From Streptomyces drozdowiczii (GTDB lineage: Bacteria; Actinomycetota; Actinomycetes; Streptomycetales; Streptomycetaceae): 64,000 nucleotides of DNA. Below are positions 8,129 through 18,492 of this stretch, one piece after another. The notes beneath the pieces were generated by a model. The model did no database searches and had not been told where the DNA came from. It saw only the letters and a list, made by a program, of their open reading frames with translations. Positions within the stretch are counted from its first letter, which is position 1, and the number at the start of each line of letters is the position of its first letter. Both the position numbers and the translations under genes were made by a program. Location of the stretch: contig NZ_CP098740.1 in the NCBI RefSeq assembly GCF_026167665.1, positions 1,984,001-2,048,000 on the forward strand. The letters are read 5' to 3'.

Positions 8129-10398
8129 TCAGAACCGGGTCTGCGGGCGCACCGTGTGCGACAGGTCGATGAGCCGTTCGTACTCCGCCGGTCTCCGGCG
8201 CTGTCGGGCCAGCCAGCGGTAGCACTGCTCCAGTTCGGCGCGGACCTCCCGTTCGCCGGGGACGGGCGGGGGCGGGAGGCTCCTGCGCGGCCATGTCCGT
8301 TGCGGGGGCGGGGGGTCGGCCGTGGCGCGGACCGCGTCGAGTTTCCACTCGTACAGCTCCGTGCGGAGCAGCCAGGCCGCCTCGTCGCCCGCGACGACCG
8401 GGCCGGCCAGCGCGGCCAGCGCCGCGTCGATCTCCCCGAGCCCCGGCAGCGGGCGGTCGCCGGAGGCCAGTCGGGCGGCCCGGATGCGCAGGGCGGCGAC
8501 GCGGGCCACGGTGTGGTCGCGGGACTCGTCGGGGACCAGGTCCAGGACGCGGACGGCGGCGGTCCGGTCGCCCCGGGCCAGGGCGAGCCGGGCGAGGCCG
8601 AGGGCAGCGCCGACGTGGGAGGGGTTGCGGGCGTGGACCGCGCGGAACAGTTCGTACGCGGACGGGCCCGGGGCGCGCCCCACCTGCTCCGCGCAGTAGG
8701 CGAGGGCCAGCTTCGCCGCGTACTCGCCGGGCAGGGCGCGGTGCACGGCCGAGAAGTGGCCGTGGGCGGCCTCCAGCAGCGCCTTCCGCTCCTTCTCGCG
8801 TACGTCCGCGCCGCGCAGGGCGACCAGGCCGCGGTGCCAGCTGAGCCGCCACTGCCGGACCGGGCCCGGTCCGGGGATCGCCGCCGCCGCCTCGACCTGC
8901 TCGTGGGCCGCCGCCAGCGCCTCGGGGCCCTCCTGGCCGAGCAGCAGCCGGGCGTTGTGGAGGCAGATCTCGACGGACCGCTCCCCCTCGGCGGGCTGGG
9001 CGAGCGGCTGGCCCGGGTCGTAGCTGCTGACGCCGAAGCGGGCGGCCTGCGGGTCGCCGGGGTAGGGCCGGGGCACCGGCAGGCGGCGGGCGATCTCGGT
9101 CGGGGTCGGGGTCCCCGGGTCGAGCGCGGGCGCCGGGGGCGCTTCGCGGCGGCTGTGCGGCGGGCGGCGCAGCCAGTGCGCGTAGTCCGGGACCGAGCCC
9201 AGGCGGGCGCCGAGGAGTTCGGTGGAGGGCGTGAAGTAGGCGGAGGGTTCGGGCTGGTCGCGCTTGCCGCGCAGGGCCCGGATCTCGCGCAGCACCCCGC
9301 GCAGCTGCCCGGCCATGTCCTCGGCGGTGCCGAAGCGTTCCTCGGGGTCCGCGGCGGTGGCCCGCGCCACGACGAGCCGGAAGGAGCTGATGCCGAGCCC
9401 GGGGACGTCGTCGCCGACCGCCCAGCGGGCCAGTTCGTCGAGGGTGACGCCGACCGTGTGCACGTCGTGGGCCACGGTGAGCGGCTGGGTGCCGTCCGTC
9501 TCCGGGGCCGCGAAGTACGGGGTGGTCACGGGCGGCGGATCGACGCTGCCCGCCTTGCGGACGCCCCCGAGGTCGATGACCTTGATGCCGTCGAGGTGGT
9601 GGATCACGTTGGACGGCTTCATGTCCCCGTAGAGGAAGCCCATCCCGTGCAGATGGGACAGGGCCTCCAGGATCTGGCAGCCGTAGGTGACGACGTGCTC
9701 GATGTCGAGGACGAAGGCGCCCCGCCGGACCGACTCGACCAGCGCGGACAGGGTGCGGTCGCCGACGTCCTCCATGACGATGTAGCCGCCGGAGACCGTG
9801 CCGTCGGCGTTGGTGGTGGAGACGAAGTCGCGAATCTGGACGATGCGTTCGTGCCGGATGGCGACGAGGCTGCGGCGCTCCTCACCGGCCTGGGCGGCGC
9901 CGCGCTCGGCGTAGCGGTTGAGGAGGCCCTTGACGGCGACGAAGTCCTCCAGGTGGGTGTCCTCGGCGAGGTAGACCCAGCCCTGCCCGCCGTGTGCGAT
10001 GGGGCCCCGGATGACGTACTGGTCCTGGAGCGGCGGGCCGTCCTTGGTGAGTTCGGGGCGGTACGAGTACGGCGCCCGGCACACCGGGCAGTACCCCTCG
10101 TCCGGGGCGGCGCGACGGTGTGCGGCGGGACAAAGGCGGTGTCGCAGGACTTGGCGGAGCAGGTCATCACGATGCGCACGGGGTGCTCGGCGGCGGCCAG
10201 CCGTTCCGCCGGGCTGCCTGGGTCGAGCAGCGGGAGTTCGAGGAGTCCGGCGGGTCCGTGGTCCTCGGGCGCGGCGGGCAGGGGCGGGAGGCCGGGGGCG
10301 GTCTCGTCGCGGCCGCAGGTGTCGCAGTAGCCGGTGGGCTGGACGGCCCCGGCGCAGGGGCCGCCGGTGAAGCGGCGGTGCGGGCAGGGAATCCTCAT
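8129..10398 (-). CDS. pknG-like: PknG-like Ser/Thr protein kinase with N-terminal zinc/rubredoxin region and TPR region (frameshifted in this sequence)
   Basis: With one base added to the G run at 10104-10107 the gene reads 756 aa, the size of PknG, starting at ATG 10398 (ATGA overlap with the protease gene). In order it has Cys motifs (PCPH, YCDTCGRD), a rubredoxin-like pair (TCSAKSCD and, past the frame break, GYCPVCRAPYSY), and a kinase domain: glycine loop IAHGGQGWVYLAE, lysine in FVAVKGLL, catalytic loop FLYGDMKPSNV and DLGG instead of DFG, as in PknG. A helical, TPR-like half ends in HTVRPQTRF. As written, the N-terminal frame does not reach the kinase; the longest uninterrupted kinase frame runs 8129-10084 from an internal GTG. 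PknG regulates central nitrogen/carbon metabolism in actinobacteria through GarA-type FHA proteins. Confidence 0.85.
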
Positions 10399-11750
10399 CG
10401 GCGGCCCACGGGTCCGGTGCGCTGCCCGGGCAGGCCCGGCGCCCCCGCGAGGTCGGCGCGTAAGTCGCGTAACAGCTGCTTCAGCCCCACCAGCCGGGCG
10501 TGCGGTTCGCGCAGCCCGCGCAGCTCCCCCAGCCGGTGCCGGCGCGTTGCCGGGTCCGTGGCGGGGCGCGGGGGCGCCGAGGCGGAGTCGGTGAGGCCGT
10601 CCAGGCGGGACCAGGTGCGCTCCATCCGCTCCGCCCGCCTCAGCAGCTCCTCGGCGCGCTCGTCCAGCGCCGGTACGAGCAGGTCGCGTTCGACCGCCTC
10701 GGGCGCCGGGCCCTCCGTGCCGCGTACGACGATCAGCAGCCGGAAGCCGAGGGCGCGCACCCGGGCGAGGACGCGGACGAGCGCCGCCGGGTCCGGCTCC
10801 TCGTCCAGGCCGACCACCGCGAGGACCGGGCCCGCCGCGGGGCGTCCGGCGAGGGAGCGTTCGGGTTCGTCGCCGCCTTCGAGGAGCCAGTCGCGGTAGC
10901 GGTTGCGCTGGTGGAGCGGCGGGCGCAGCTGGGCGACCAGGGTGTCCACCAGCTGGTCGGGGCTGCCGCGCCCGCCCCGGTGGACGAGGTGGGCGCGGTG
11001 CAGCTGGTGGCGCAGGGTGCGGTCGCGGCCGCCGCCGTCCGGGATGACGCTGAAGCGCACCGAGGGCTGGTCGGCCCCCGCGAACCAGCGCCGCAGCCGC
11101 GCCGCGAGGGCGTGGTCCCAGCCGTCCGGGCCGCTCAATTCCGCGACCAGCGGGACGAGTTCCGCGATGCGGTCGACGGGGATCATGTACGAGAAGGCGA
11201 GGTCGTTCTCGGTGGGCAGCTCCATCTCCAGGTCGCCGCGCCAGCTGACGACGAGGCCCACGACGCTCTCGGGGCGCTCGCCCCGGCGCCCGGTGTGGAC
11301 GGCGGCGCCGCTGAAGCCGGGGCGCACCACCTCCGCGTTGCGGCGGGCGTCGAGCTGCACCCAGTCGCCGTGGAGGCCGCTGATCCGTGCGGCGAGCCAC
11401 ATGCCGTCGGCGTCGAAGGGCGCCGCGTAGCCGCCGAGCCACACGTCGGCGCCGCGTTCCAAGTGCCGGGACAGGGGCGCGGGTTCGGCCTGGGGGCGGG
11501 GGCTGTCCAGGGCGAGGAGGGCGATGTCCTCGCGGCCGTCGAGCCAGCCGTCGGGGGCGACCCGGGCGGCGACGGGCGGGATGGCTGGGCTCTCGGCGAA
11601 CTCGACCCACATCCGGGCGCCGGGCTCCCCGACGACGTGGGCGCAGGTCAGCATCCGGTCCTGGGTGATCAGCACCCCGGCTCCGCACACCGGCCCTTCC
11701 GGGCCGTCCCGGCGCAACCGCAGGCGCCAGTCCGCTCTCAACTCCCCCAT
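10395..11750 (-). CDS. Cytosolic trypsin-like serine protease with C-terminal effector region
   Basis: Encodes 451 aa from ATG 11750. The first ~220 residues are a trypsin-like peptidase domain with a full triad: His in LTCAHVVG, Asp in REDIALLAL, Ser in RPGFSGAAV. There is no signal peptide, so it should act in the cytoplasm, unlike most S1 proteases of Streptomyces. The second half (from about residue 235) is alpha/beta and lacks a P-loop: a segment starting SVRFSVIPDGGGRDRTLRHQL, a strand-rich VLAVVGLDEEPD, and LLIVVRGTEG. It may be an effector-associated domain. It is the first gene of the five-gene operon and overlaps the kinase gene by 4 nt (ATGA). Its substrate is unknown; the kinase and VWA proteins are obvious candidates. 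Confidence 0.8.
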   Translation of the reverse strand: MGELRADWRLRLRRDGPEGPVCGAGVLITQDRMLTCAHVVGEPGARMWVEFAESPAIPPVAARVAPDGWLDGREDIALLALDSPRPQAEPAPLSRHLERGADVWLGGYAAPFDADGMWLAARISGLHGDWVQLDARRNAEVVRPGFSGAAVHTGRRGERPESVVGLVVSWRGDLEMELPTENDLAFSYMIPVDRIAELVPLVAELSGPDGWDHALAARLRRWFAGADQPSVRFSVIPDGGGRDRTLRHQLHRAHLVHRGGRGSPDQLVDTLVAQLRPPLHQRNRYRDWLLEGGDEPERSLAGRPAAGPVLAVVGLDEEPDPAALVRVLARVRALGFRLLIVVRGTEGPAPEAVERDLLVPALDERAEELLRRAERMERTWSRLDGLTDSASAPPRPATDPATRRHRLGELRGLREPHARLVGLKQLLRDLRADLAGAPGLPGQRTGPVGRR

Positions 11751-11825
11751 GGTCCACGAGCGTACGCGCGCACGGGCCCCGCTTCCCAGAGTGCGGACAC
11801 AAAGGGAGCGGGGCCCGGGGGACGC

Positions 11826-14800
11826 TCAGCCTCCGCAGTGGAAGCGGGCGTTGCCCCAGTCGGCGTGGTCGTTGCCGTTGCCGTCGCCGCCGTCACCGGC
11901 GATCAGCTCGACGTACTTGGCGCCGGTGACGTCCGCCGTGAGCGACCAGGCGGTGTCGGAGGCCCGGAGCACCGGGGACTTCACCTTCTCGGCGCCGTCC
12001 GCCTCCACGGAGAACTGCACGCTGCCCGCCGTCTTCTGGACGTCGTCCACGCCGACCTCGGCGGTGAAGGAGGTGCACTGTCCGCCGAGGTAGTAGCGGA
12101 TGGTCGCCGGGGCGTGGCTGCCGAGCCCCTTCTCGTAGACCGTGGACCCGATGGTGAGCGCGGTGCCGTCGCCGGTGCCGGTCTCGCCGTTGGACAGGTC
12201 GCGCTCGACCGGCCCCCAGCCGTTGGTGGTGGCCGTCCAGTCGAGGTCGCTGGCCCAGCTGTCCTTGGTGGGCGGCGGGGGCAGGGTGCGTACGGAGGTC
12301 TGCGCGCCGAGCTTCCGCTGCCCGTCGCCGGTCGTGTACGTGGCCTCGGAGGTGAGGGCGTACGTGCGGTACGCGGCGTCCACCGGCGGGGTGACCTGCC
12401 AGCGCGCGGTGACCTTCGCGCCGGGTGCGACGGAGTCGAAGGCGACGGCTCCGGCGGGCTCGGCCTGCCAGCCCTCGGGGACGGCGAGGTCCACCTGCAC
12501 TCCGGTCGCGGGGGTGGACTCGTAGTTGGTGAAGCTCGCCTCGACGGGGTTGGCGGTGCCCGGCTCAAGCGTCTCGGCCTTGGCCGCGACGGTCAGCGTG
12601 GAGCAGGCGGCCCGCTCTCCGGCGGGCGCCTCGCCGAGGTCGGTCACGGTGAAGGCGTCGAGCACGAAGTCGGCGCCCTCCGGGGCGTCGCCGCGCTTGC
12701 GCAGCCCGGTCCAGGTGTCGCCGCAGCCCGCCGTGACGGTCTCGGTGAAGTGGCCGGTGGAGTGCTGGGCGCCGATGGCGGTGGTCCGGGTCTCGACGGA
12801 GGCGGGCTTGCCGTCGGCGGTGATCCGGTCGTAGCCGTCGACCCACTCGTAGGCCCCGGCGTGGCTGGACTGGTAGTCGTACTCGACCCGGTAGCGGTGG
12901 CCCGCGGTCATCGGGACGGTCCAGGGGGCGGTGCGGTAGACGAGGCCGGTGTTCTCCTCGTGGGCCTTCAGGGACTCCTTGCCGCCGATCACGTCGTCGA
13001 TGAGCTTCCCGTTCCAGCCGGCCTGGGTGTACGGGGCGTGGAGCTGCGAGATGACGGTGCGGGGGTCGGTGGAGCCGCCCGCGTCGCCCTTGAGGAAGGG
13101 GCCCCAGCCCTGGTCCACGTCCTCGAAGTCCTCGTGGACGACGGTGTTCTTCTTCGTGGCGGGGGCGTTGGCGACGAGGCGGACGTCGTCGGCGCGGACG
13201 GTGGCCGTGCTGCCGTCCGCGGCCTCGATGCGCAGGGTGGTGCGGCCGTTGGCCGGGGCGGTGAAGTTGACCTTGGCGCGCTGGAAGTAGCTGCCGTGCC
13301 AGTCGGACGCGGCGACGTAGTCCTTGGCGGTGGAGCGGTCCACGGCGACGGACTTACCGCCCGCCGAGAGCGTGGTGTGCCGGGTCTTTCCGGGCTCGAC
13401 CTCGATGAGCGCGGACGCGGTGTAGCGGGCGCCGGGCTTCAGGCCGCCGATGCGCTGGGAGAGCGCGGCGGTGCCGGAGCCGGAGAGCTTGGCGCTGTTG
13501 CGGCCCTGGGCGTCGGTGTCGCGGACGGCGGTCCCGGCCTTCGTCCAGTCGCCGAGCCGGTCGTCGTTGAAGCCGGGGTCGGCTACGAGGGTGTCCTCGC
13601 CCCACTTCGGGTCGGCGGCCTTCGGGGCCCGGTGCGGGTAGAGGACGTACGGCTGCCCGGCCTCGGCCTTGAGCGTGATCTTCCCGTTCACCGGGCGGAC
13701 CGTGCCGGTCTTCACGCGGCCGTTGTCGGTGAGCCTGTAGACGGTGTACGCGCCCTTCGAGGGCACCGACCAGCTGCTCGTACCGCCCTTCTGGCTGTAG
13801 TGGTAGAGCTTCTTGCCGCCGTCCCACGGCAGGAGGTAGTCGGTGCCGCTGAGGACCTTGCGGCCGTGGTCGTAGAACGTGCGCTTGCCGTCCTCGACGG
13901 TGCCCGAGATGCCGCCGGTGAAGGCGATGTCGTTGCCGTCCCAGCGGGTGATCTTCTGCTGCTGGAGGTACTTGGCGGGCAGGTCACGCTGCCAGACGTT
14001 GTCGTAGAAGGCGTTCCAGTCGGTCTCGCCGGTCCAGCCCTCGAATTCGTCGATGGCGCTCTGGCCGAGGACCGGATCGTTGTTCCAGACGTCCTTCTCG
14101 CTGTTCCGGATGAACCGGATGATCTTCGAGTTGAGGCCCTTGTTGGTGGCGCCGCCGTAGTCCAGGTCGTTGGCCCAGTGCGACCAGAGCGAGGCCCGCT
14201 CGAACTTGTCGGCCCACTCGCTGGAGACGTTCCAGCCCTGCTTCTGGAGGGCCTGGACGGTCTTGTCCGCGATCCAGCCGTGCGTGTAGTACACATCGAT
14301 GTACAGCATCGAGAGGTTGGAGCCGGTCTCGTCGCGCAGCTGCTGGAAGCGCTTGGCGAGGTCGCCGCTGTTGATGTCGCGGCGCTGGTCGATGTAGTAC
14401 GACTGGCCCAGCCAGTTCCAGCCCGGCTTGGTCTTGTCGACCAGCTCTTCGCTGAACGCCTTGGCCTCCGGGTACGCCTCCGTGGCGTTGACGTGGACGC
14501 CGAAGGTGGCGCCCCACTTCTTGCCGTCCTTCAGCAGGGCGTTGAGGTCCTTGAGGCCGCCGGCGCGCTTGTTGTAGTCGCCGCCGTAGTCGGGGTGGGC
14601 GGAGTCGTGGCCCTCGGAGGCGTACCCCTTGAGCAGGGCGAGCTGGCCGAGGCCGTCCGTCGCCAGGGAGATCCGCTTGACGTCGTCCAGGGTGCGCAGG
14701 AAGGGGTGCGTGGCCTGGCTGGCGAAGTTGAACGGGATGTGGGTGATGACCCGGTCCGCGGTGTCCTCGCTGCCCGGCGCGGTTACGCCGATCGAGCGGA

Positions 14801-15688
14801 ACGCGACCGCCCCGTCCTGCCAGTCGACCGTACGGTCACCGTTGGCGTCGGGCGTGACGACGACCTTGGCCCAGGGCAGGGCGTCCCCGCTCTCCGGCTT
14901 CGGCGCGCCCTCGCCCCGGTAGGTCCACTGCCCGGACCAGACGGCGACCCGCTTCGAGCCGTCGTCCTCCTTGCGGGCCTGGTGCCAGAACCGGGCGTCG
15001 TCCCCGCCGGTGGCGCCGGAGGGTTTGTCGTACGAGGAGTTGGACTCGACGGCCGCCGCGAGCGAGCCGGTGTTGACGATCGCGTACGTGGCGCCGGTGG
15101 GCGCGGATTCGGCCGGGGTGTCCCCGTGACCTTGGCGAAGACGTCGGCCGTCCTCGTGGAGTCGGTGTCCAGCTTGGTGAAGGCGGTCGCGGCCCCGGTG
15201 TCGGTGCTCGCGACGGAGACCAGGTCGTGCCCGGGTATGTCGATGGTGGACACCCGGAACGCGGCGGTGTCGCGGACGGCGGTGACCTTGAACGTGGTGG
15301 CGCGGCCGGACACGGAGAGCGTGGCGTCGATCTCCACCCCGGGCAGGTCGGTGAAGGTCAGCGTGTAGCGGGCGGCCGAGCCGGTGGTCTTCGGGGCGCC
15401 CTTGAGCTTCACCGGGTGCGCGGTGCCGTTCAGGGTGACGGCGGTGACCGGGCGGGTGGAGCCGGTGAGCTGCTTGCCGGATCCGCGGTCGGTGTACGTG
15501 AGGACGCGCGGGAAGTCCGCGGCGACGGCGACCGCGAGCTGCGCGGAGGAGAGGACGGGGCTGCCCGCGGGCACGGCGGCAGCGGGTGAGGGGGCGGCGG
15601 CCACGGCGGGGAGGGCGGTCCCCACCAGGGCCAGGACGGCTGCTGAGGCGGCGGCTGCGACGCCCACCGGCATACGGCTTGGTGACAT
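11826..15688 (-). CDS. Secreted GH101 endo-alpha-N-acetylgalactosaminidase (frameshifted in this sequence)
   Basis: With one base added to the C run at 15122-15125 the gene encodes 1287 aa from ATG 15688, typical of GH101. A Sec signal ends near AVAAAPSPAA. An N-terminal beta-sandwich (TYTDRGSGKQLTGSTRPV) precedes the catalytic barrel, in which LYIDVYYTHGW carries the expected nucleophile Asp and NVSSEWADKFE the acid/base Glu. Fibronectin/NEW3-like segments (ETLEPGTANPVEASFTNYES) and a C-terminal NPCBM-type domain (STVYEKGLGSHAPATIRYYL) follow. GH101 enzymes release the core-1 disaccharide from mucin-type O-glycans. It is divergent from the GH64 gene, with a LacI-type palindrome between. The break changes frame inside the N-terminal sandwich, before the active site. 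Confidence 0.9.
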
Positions 15689-16048
15689 GTGCACTGCGTA
15701 GTCGTCGGCTCCGCGCACCGTCAACGACGTACGGCCCCGAGGGCTTCGCCAGTCCAACAACCGCCTTCCGTAAGTCCAAGCAAGCCCAAGTGGGGCGGGA
15801 CCGGGACATCCGGGGCACCGCGTTCAGTTCCTGATCACGGCGTTCGCGGGCGTCGAGCGACGTCCAGGCAAGTGCCGCTCACCAGCGTCGAGTTGTGAAG
15901 AGTTCTTCTTTTTGAGAGCGCTCTCAGTCACAAGTCTTGACGCCCGTGCCGCACGTCGAGAAAGTGGTGCGCACCGCGGACGCCCCCCGCTCCACCTCCC
16001 CGCACGGTCCATCCGTCCGCGCCCCCCACGTACCCCCGGAGTCGCCTC
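15689..16048. other. Divergent intergenic region, GH101/GH64
   Basis: This 360-bp gap holds the promoters for both secreted hydrolases. It contains a perfect 14-bp palindrome (15913-15926), a TTGACG at 15938-15943 that could be a -35 element for GH64, and unusually A/T-rich sequence at 15899-15915. I see no gene in it. Confidence 0.5.
15913..15926. promoter_or_regulatory. LacI-family type operator palindrome
   Basis: TGAGAGCGCTCTCA is a perfect 14-bp palindrome with the central GCGC typical of LacI/CebR-type operators (the CebR box is TGGGAGCGCTCCCA). It lies 123 bp upstream of the GH64 glucanase and 225 bp upstream of GH101, within an A/T-rich promoter patch. The cognate regulator is unknown; the only LacI protein in the window is encoded about 29 kb away. 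Confidence 0.65.
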
Positions 16049-17278
16049 ATGATTTCGCGCCGGAAGTTCCTGACGGGCGGAGCCGCCGCCACCGCCACCG
16101 CACTGACGTACCCCCTCTGGGGCAGCGCGCTGAGCCCGAGCGCGTCGGCCTCCGCCGCCACCTGCGAACTCGCCCTGGTCAACAAGTCGTTGCCCGGCCG
16201 CGTCAACGCCTATGTCACCGGCCACGAGCAGGGCACCGACCGCTGGGTCCTGCTCCGCGCCGACGGCAGCGTCTACCACCCCGACTCCCCCTCGGCCCCG
16301 CAGACCCCGCTGCCGGTCGACTGCGCGATCCCGCTGAACGGGGCGGGCGGCGCGCCGGTCGTGCTGACGCTGCCTCAGATGTACGGTGCCCGGGTCTACT
16401 TCGTCCGCGACGACACCCTGACCTTCTACCTCAACCCGGGCCCGGCCCTGGTCGAGCCGGCGTTCGCCACCTCGACGGACCCGAACTACGGGCGGACCTG
16501 GTCGTTCTGCGAGTTCACGTTCAACCCGCAGCAGCTGTACGCCAACATCAGCTACGTCGACCTGGTGACCGCGCTCCCGATCGGCCTGACCCTGGAGGGC
16601 GACTCCACGCACACCGTCGCCCCGCTCCCCGACGGCGCCGTGAACCGGATCGCCGACGGCCTCATCGCCCAGGCGGCGGCCGACGGCCAGCCCTGGGACC
16701 AGTTGGTGACCCGCGGCGCGGACGGCAGCGTGCTGCGGGTCATCTCCCCGCAGAACCTGATGGCGCCCTACTTCGACCGGCCCGACCAGATGCCGTTCCG
16801 GGACCTGTTCACGGCGCAGATCGACCAGGTCTGGGAGAAGTACCGCTCGACGGACCTGCGCATCGACCTCCAGGGCGGGCGCGGCGTGCGCACGGGCCGG
16901 GTCAGCGGCGACACGCTCACCTTCGACGGCGGGCACACCTTCAGCAAGCCGGTGTCGAAGGACATCTTCACCTGCAACCACGGTCCGTTCACCAACAACC
17001 CGGCGGACAACGACGACAAGAAGGCCCTGCTGGCCCGGCTGGCGGCGGGCTTCAACCGCTCGATCATGCTCAGCCACCCGGACCAGCCCAACGGCACCTC
17101 GGTGTCGGACTACTACCAGGGCGCGGTGACCAACCACTGGTCCCGGATCGTCCACGCCAACAGCCCGATCGGCTACGCCTTCCCGTACGACGACGTGCGT
17201 CCGGACGGCCAGCCGGACGTCTCGGGCGCCGCGAACGACGGCAACCCGAGGCGGTTCACGGTGAGCGTCGGTTCCTGA
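16049..17278 (+). CDS. Secreted GH64 beta-1,3-glucanase
   Basis: Encodes 409 aa from ATG 16049, with GGAG 10 nt upstream. The N-terminus is a Tat signal (SRRKFLTGG, then a hydrophobic Ala/Thr stretch and a cleavage region around ASASAA). The mature protein has the GH64/thaumatin-like pattern: CELALVNKSLPGRVNAYVTGHE, WVLLRADGSVYHP, NYGRTWSFCEFTF, and FTCNHGPFTNNP near the C-terminal third. GH64 enzymes hydrolyse linear beta-1,3-glucan, characteristically releasing laminaripentaose. It has no carbohydrate-binding module. It ends before a strong convergent terminator. With the GH16/GH3/GH1 set at 32-38 kb it makes beta-1,3-glucan a recurrent substrate in this window. Confidence 0.9.
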   Translation: MISRRKFLTGGAAATATALTYPLWGSALSPSASASAATCELALVNKSLPGRVNAYVTGHEQGTDRWVLLRADGSVYHPDSPSAPQTPLPVDCAIPLNGAGGAPVVLTLPQMYGARVYFVRDDTLTFYLNPGPALVEPAFATSTDPNYGRTWSFCEFTFNPQQLYANISYVDLVTALPIGLTLEGDSTHTVAPLPDGAVNRIADGLIAQAAADGQPWDQLVTRGADGSVLRVISPQNLMAPYFDRPDQMPFRDLFTAQIDQVWEKYRSTDLRIDLQGGRGVRTGRVSGDTLTFDGGHTFSKPVSKDIFTCNHGPFTNNPADNDDKKALLARLAAGFNRSIMLSHPDQPNGTSVSDYYQGAVTNHWSRIVHANSPIGYAFPYDDVRPDGQPDVSGAANDGNPRRFTVSVGS

Positions 17279-17294
17279 CCTCACCCCGCAGACC

Positions 17295-17331
17295 GGGAGG
17301 ACCCCCGTCCGGGCGGGACGGGGGTCCTCCC
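17295..17331. terminator. Bidirectional terminator between GH64 and DUF4185 genes
   Basis: Perfect 16-bp arms (17295-17310 and 17316-17331) with a 5-nt loop lie between convergent genes. There is no T run, as is common in Streptomyces. Confidence 0.8.
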
Positions 17332-17349
17332 TCCTTCGCTTACGCGCGC

Positions 17350-18417
17350 TCAGGCGGCGAGCCCGTTGATGCGGTACTGCATGACCCGGTAGTTCTGGTT
17401 GTCGAACCACTGGCTGACGGCGAGGTGGAAGTCGGCGAACGTCGAGCCCGGGACGATGAACCCGCCGTACGGGCTGGCGACCGCGTTGCCCACCTCCAGG
17501 CCGGGCACGGTCGGCACGATCACCGTCTGTTCCGGGGTGGCGAACAGATTGGACGTGGGCAGCGCGAAGACCTGCGCCCTGATGTCGAGCGGGGCCATGT
17601 TGAGCCAGGTGAAGGCGTACTTGCCGCCCATGGCCCGGAAGCAGATCTCGCCCCAGCGGCGGGCCCCGGTGATGGTGGTCGGCGCGTTTCCCCAGGCCCA
17701 GGCCCCGCCCGCGTAACCCCAGGGCTGGTAGGCGGCGGGGTTCCCGAGGGCGTCCTGCCGTACGCGGTGGAGCAGCAGCCCCGAGGTGATGTCCCGGTTG
17801 AACGCGGTGGACAGGACGTAGCAGTACCCGTCGTCGGCGACCGCGTACGTCTTCTGCTGGAACTGGCCGCCGTACTGGTCGCCGGGCCACTGGCAGAGGT
17901 ACTGCCAGGTGGTGCCGTTGTCGTCGGAGCGCCAGAAGTCCGAGTGGTGGGTGCGGTAGATGACCCCGCGCATCAGGTGCATGTACATCGTGGAGCCGAC
18001 GGTGAACACGTCGGACGGGATGGCCGTGGTGCCGCCCGCGTGGCCCTCGGGGACGAGCCCGTTGGCATGGGCCCCGCCGACGCTGCCGTCGATGACGAGG
18101 GAGCCGAGGGAGGGCTTGGAGGCCCGCAGCCCGACGGGGGCGCGCCAGTCGGGTCCGCCGACTCCGCCGCCGTCGAAGGTGTCGCCGCAGACGAAGAGCA
18201 TCGAGCCGTCGGGGCAGCGGGCGGGGATGCCGAGGTCGGTCCAGGGTGCGGCGAAGCGGCCGGTCTCCGCCGGTCCGGTGAGGTTGCGGACCTTGCCGCC
18301 GGTGACGAGGGACGCGGCGCCGGCGGTGGGGGCGCCGGCCGCGAGTCCGGCGGCGGCGAGGGCGGCCCCCGCGCCGGTCCGCAGCAGGGTGCGGCGGCTC
18401 GGGTTCAGTGCGTTCAT
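17350..18417 (-). CDS. Secreted DUF4185 protein
   Basis: Encodes 355 aa from ATG 18417. The N-terminus is a likely Tat signal (SRRTLLRTG followed by an Ala/Gly hydrophobic run). The mature protein is a repetitive beta-propeller-like domain with the DUF4185 signatures DGSMLFVCGDTF, SDFWRSDDNGTTW, and WGNAPTTITGARRWGEICF. The family is secreted; some members have been reported as endo-D-arabinan-degrading enzymes (GH183), but I cannot tell from sequence alone whether this one is active or on what. It follows the M15-like peptidase gene on the same strand, separated by a hairpin, and is convergent with GH64. Company with GH101, GH25 and a cell-wall peptidase suggests a role against complex extracellular polymers. 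Confidence 0.8.
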   Translation of the reverse strand: MNALNPSRRTLLRTGAGAALAAAGLAAGAPTAGAASLVTGGKVRNLTGPAETGRFAAPWTDLGIPARCPDGSMLFVCGDTFDGGGVGGPDWRAPVGLRASKPSLGSLVIDGSVGGAHANGLVPEGHAGGTTAIPSDVFTVGSTMYMHLMRGVIYRTHHSDFWRSDDNGTTWQYLCQWPGDQYGGQFQQKTYAVADDGYCYVLSTAFNRDITSGLLLHRVRQDALGNPAAYQPWGYAGGAWAWGNAPTTITGARRWGEICFRAMGGKYAFTWLNMAPLDIRAQVFALPTSNLFATPEQTVIVPTVPGLEVGNAVASPYGGFIVPGSTFADFHLAVSQWFDNQNYRVMQYRINGLAA

Positions 18418-18443
18418 GGCGACTCCTGTGGGGGTACGGGGAA

Positions 18444-18479
18444 CGCGGGTGCCCCGCCCGCGAGGACGGGGCACCCGCG
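18444..18479 (-). terminator. Hairpin between peptidase and DUF4185 genes
   Basis: 13-bp arms (18444-18456 and 18467-18479) around a 10-nt loop follow the M15-like gene directly, so it likely ends or attenuates that transcript. Confidence 0.6.
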
Positions 18480-18492
18480 CGAGGAGGCCGGG

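Noticed and set aside
10104..10107. Programmed -1 frameshifting in the PknG-like kinase
   Set aside because: Six other unrelated genes have the same kind of break; no slippery heptamer plus pseudoknot is evident, so a sequencing or assembly error is simpler.
10500..15368. 1622-codon plus-strand open frame
   Set aside because: Antisense shadow of the protease and GH101 genes; composition bias only.
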